Assembly: GCA_030681195.1 (NCBI GenBank)
Contig: JAUXXJ010000026.1
Location: forward strand, 1 to 64,000
Source: Rhodocyclaceae bacterium
GTDB lineage: Bacteria; Pseudomonadota; Gammaproteobacteria; Burkholderiales; Rhodocyclaceae
DNA: 64,000 nt
Direction: 5' to 3'
The notes beneath the pieces were generated by a model that worked only from the letters and a program-made list of their open reading frames with translations, ran no database searches and was not told the origin of the DNA. Numbering within the stretch: position 1 is the first letter of the stretch; every line of letters starts with the position of its first letter. Below, piece by piece: positions 62,986 to 64,000 of this stretch. A program made the translations under genes and the position numbers.

Positions 62986-63498
62986 TCAGGCGGCTGGCGC
63001 GGACAGCCGCCATTCGATCACGTCCTGAAACTGCTGCACGATCACATAAGAAGTGACCTGAATGCGAATAAACGCGCAGTTGGGCGATTCGGCGAATGAC
63101 TGCAAGGCGGGATGCCGCGCCAGACAGAATGCCCGCGCTGCATCACCCCCCTCGCTGCTGATTTCTTCCGCTACGCCCAGAGACGTCACCGCGAGGGTTG
63201 CATTCAGGTCACTGCCCAGGTTTTCCCGGTTGTCGATCATGATCGCGACGCGCGGGTTGGACATCAGGTTTTCGTATTTCAGACGACCGCGTTCTGTCAT
63301 CAGGATGAAGGCGCGCAAATCATCGGTAATCGAATAGGCCATCAGGCTGGTGTAGGGCTGGCCGTGGTTGTCGGTGGCCAGAACCGCATATTTCTGTGTC
63401 TCAAGCAGGTGTCGCAGGCGTGCTTGGTCAGCCTCCGGCAGACTGCCCGGGATGGGCTCATTGTTTGCGTTTGTTGAAGCCCGATGTTCAGTCGACAT
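62986..63498 (-). CDS. HugZ/PNPOx-like split-barrel protein
   Basis: 170 residues from the ATG at 63498, which overlaps the SOUL stop. Split-barrel flavin-binding fold (YAVLATDNHGQPYTSLMAY). HugZ relatives degrade or bind haem; a general FMN-binding protein is the alternative. Adjacent SOUL protein supports a haem link. Confidence 0.75.
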   Translation of the reverse strand: MSTEHRASTNANNEPIPGSLPEADQARLRHLLETQKYAVLATDNHGQPYTSLMAYSITDDLRAFILMTERGRLKYENLMSNPRVAIMIDNRENLGSDLNATLAVTSLGVAEEISSEGGDAARAFCLARHPALQSFAESPNCAFIRIQVTSYVIVQQFQDVIEWRLSAPAA

Positions 63499-64000
63499 GG
63501 AGCCAGATTTCATTGCGGCGCATGAACCAGGGCACGAAGGGGGCGTTGTAGCGCGAGTAGATTGGCTCGCCTCGGGTGGAAACGCCTTCTGCCTTCACCG
63601 CCTGCTGGAGTTGGGCCAAATGGTCTGCGTAGTTCGCCTCGGACCAGCGGCCGGAATAGCGGATAACGGCGAACCGCCCACCCGGTATTTCCTTGAGCTT
63701 GACGCTTGAATCCAGCGGCTCGGGAAGGGTGTCGAGGGTAAATTCCCTGGGCATCGTGAACTGAATGATGAAGCCGGTATCGCTGGCAGCCTGCGTCACC
63801 GGCGCGGTCATAGCGATCTTTCGTGGCTCGGGCGTTTGCGTCACCGGTGCTGTCATCGCGATCTTGCGATCGCCCTTGTTCTTGCCGAAGATGTAGGCCG
63901 CCAGGATCTTGAACCCTTGGTTGCCTGCTTCGCTCGCTGGCCCAGGTACATTCACCTCGGCCACGAGATAGGGGGCGTACTGCCTGACCTCAAAGGCTTG
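63488..64000 (-). CDS. SOUL haem-binding family protein, N-terminus cut by window edge
   Basis: 171 codons in the window. AFEVRQYAPYLVAEV at the edge, then two KIAMTAPVTQ segments (the repeated MTAPV motif of SOUL/HBP proteins) and ending FVPWFMRRNEIWLHVD. The start lies beyond 64000. Confidence 0.85.
   Translation of the reverse strand, partial: QAFEVRQYAPYLVAEVNVPGPASEAGNQGFKILAAYIFGKNKGDRKIAMTAPVTQTPEPRKIAMTAPVTQAASDTGFIIQFTMPREFTLDTLPEPLDSSVKLKEIPGGRFAVIRYSGRWSEANYADHLAQLQQAVKAEGVSTRGEPIYSRYNAPFVPWFMRRNEIWLHVD

Overview
The window looks like the chromosome of a denitrifying betaproteobacterium, probably of the Rhodocyclales (Dechloromonas/Azonexus-like). This is inferred from the high-GC coding style, the gene order (pcnB-folK-panB-panC-panD, hda next to purM, mutL-miaA) and an atypical (clade II) nitrous oxide reductase locus. 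No tRNA, rRNA, CRISPR array or insertion sequence was recognised.

Layout. (1) 1-21.1 kb is an N2O-reduction and copper locus. nnrS and a Dnr-type Crp/Fnr regulator read rightward. A PAS-domain protein, an extended SCO protein, a dihaem cytochrome, a second nosD, a TlpA-like thioredoxin, nosY, nosL and nosF read leftward. The main block nosH-nosG-nosD-nosB-nosC2-nosC1-nosZ is also leftward. A divergent trio (membrane-anchored protein, SCO, PCu(A)C) probably delivers copper. Between nosH and nosF lies a 2.7-kb accessory island. It holds a hypothetical gene, a nosH scar, a hemerythrin and a TumE/TumA-type toxin-antitoxin pair, and is bounded by inverted 63-bp repeats. Seven Fnr/Dnr-like boxes fit one anaerobic/NO regulon. 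(2) 21-50 kb is mostly housekeeping: rsgA, an M48 protease, orn, rpmE, rho, trxA, pantothenate genes, folK, pcnB, hda, purM, miaA, mutL, purN, rsmB, mscS-like, psd, rpmBG and radC. It also contains a TDT/SLAC1 transporter, a sigma-54 activator and, just downstream, a candidate sigma-54-driven small RNA. (3) 49.6-56 kb: coaBC-dut, then a leftward cytochrome operon of a NapC-type tetrahaem protein, an EB_dh-type cytochrome c, a flavocytochrome c sulfide dehydrogenase pair and two SHP/DUF1924 cytochromes. (4) 56-64 kb: cidA/cidB, a lytic transglycosylase, and a cfa-type lipid operon with a palindromic operator pair at its promoter, then HugZ-like and SOUL haem-related genes, the last cut by the window edge.

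The most striking feature is a dispersed 24-bp repeat, present about 20 times in both orientations. It lies in intergenic gaps and also inside genes, where it is read in at least three frames as linkers, loops or protein ends (NnrS, MutL twice, Hda, FolK, PcnB, the DUF3108 protein, the sigma-54 activator). A 63-bp form carries a 39-bp hairpin-rich insert and flanks the accessory island.
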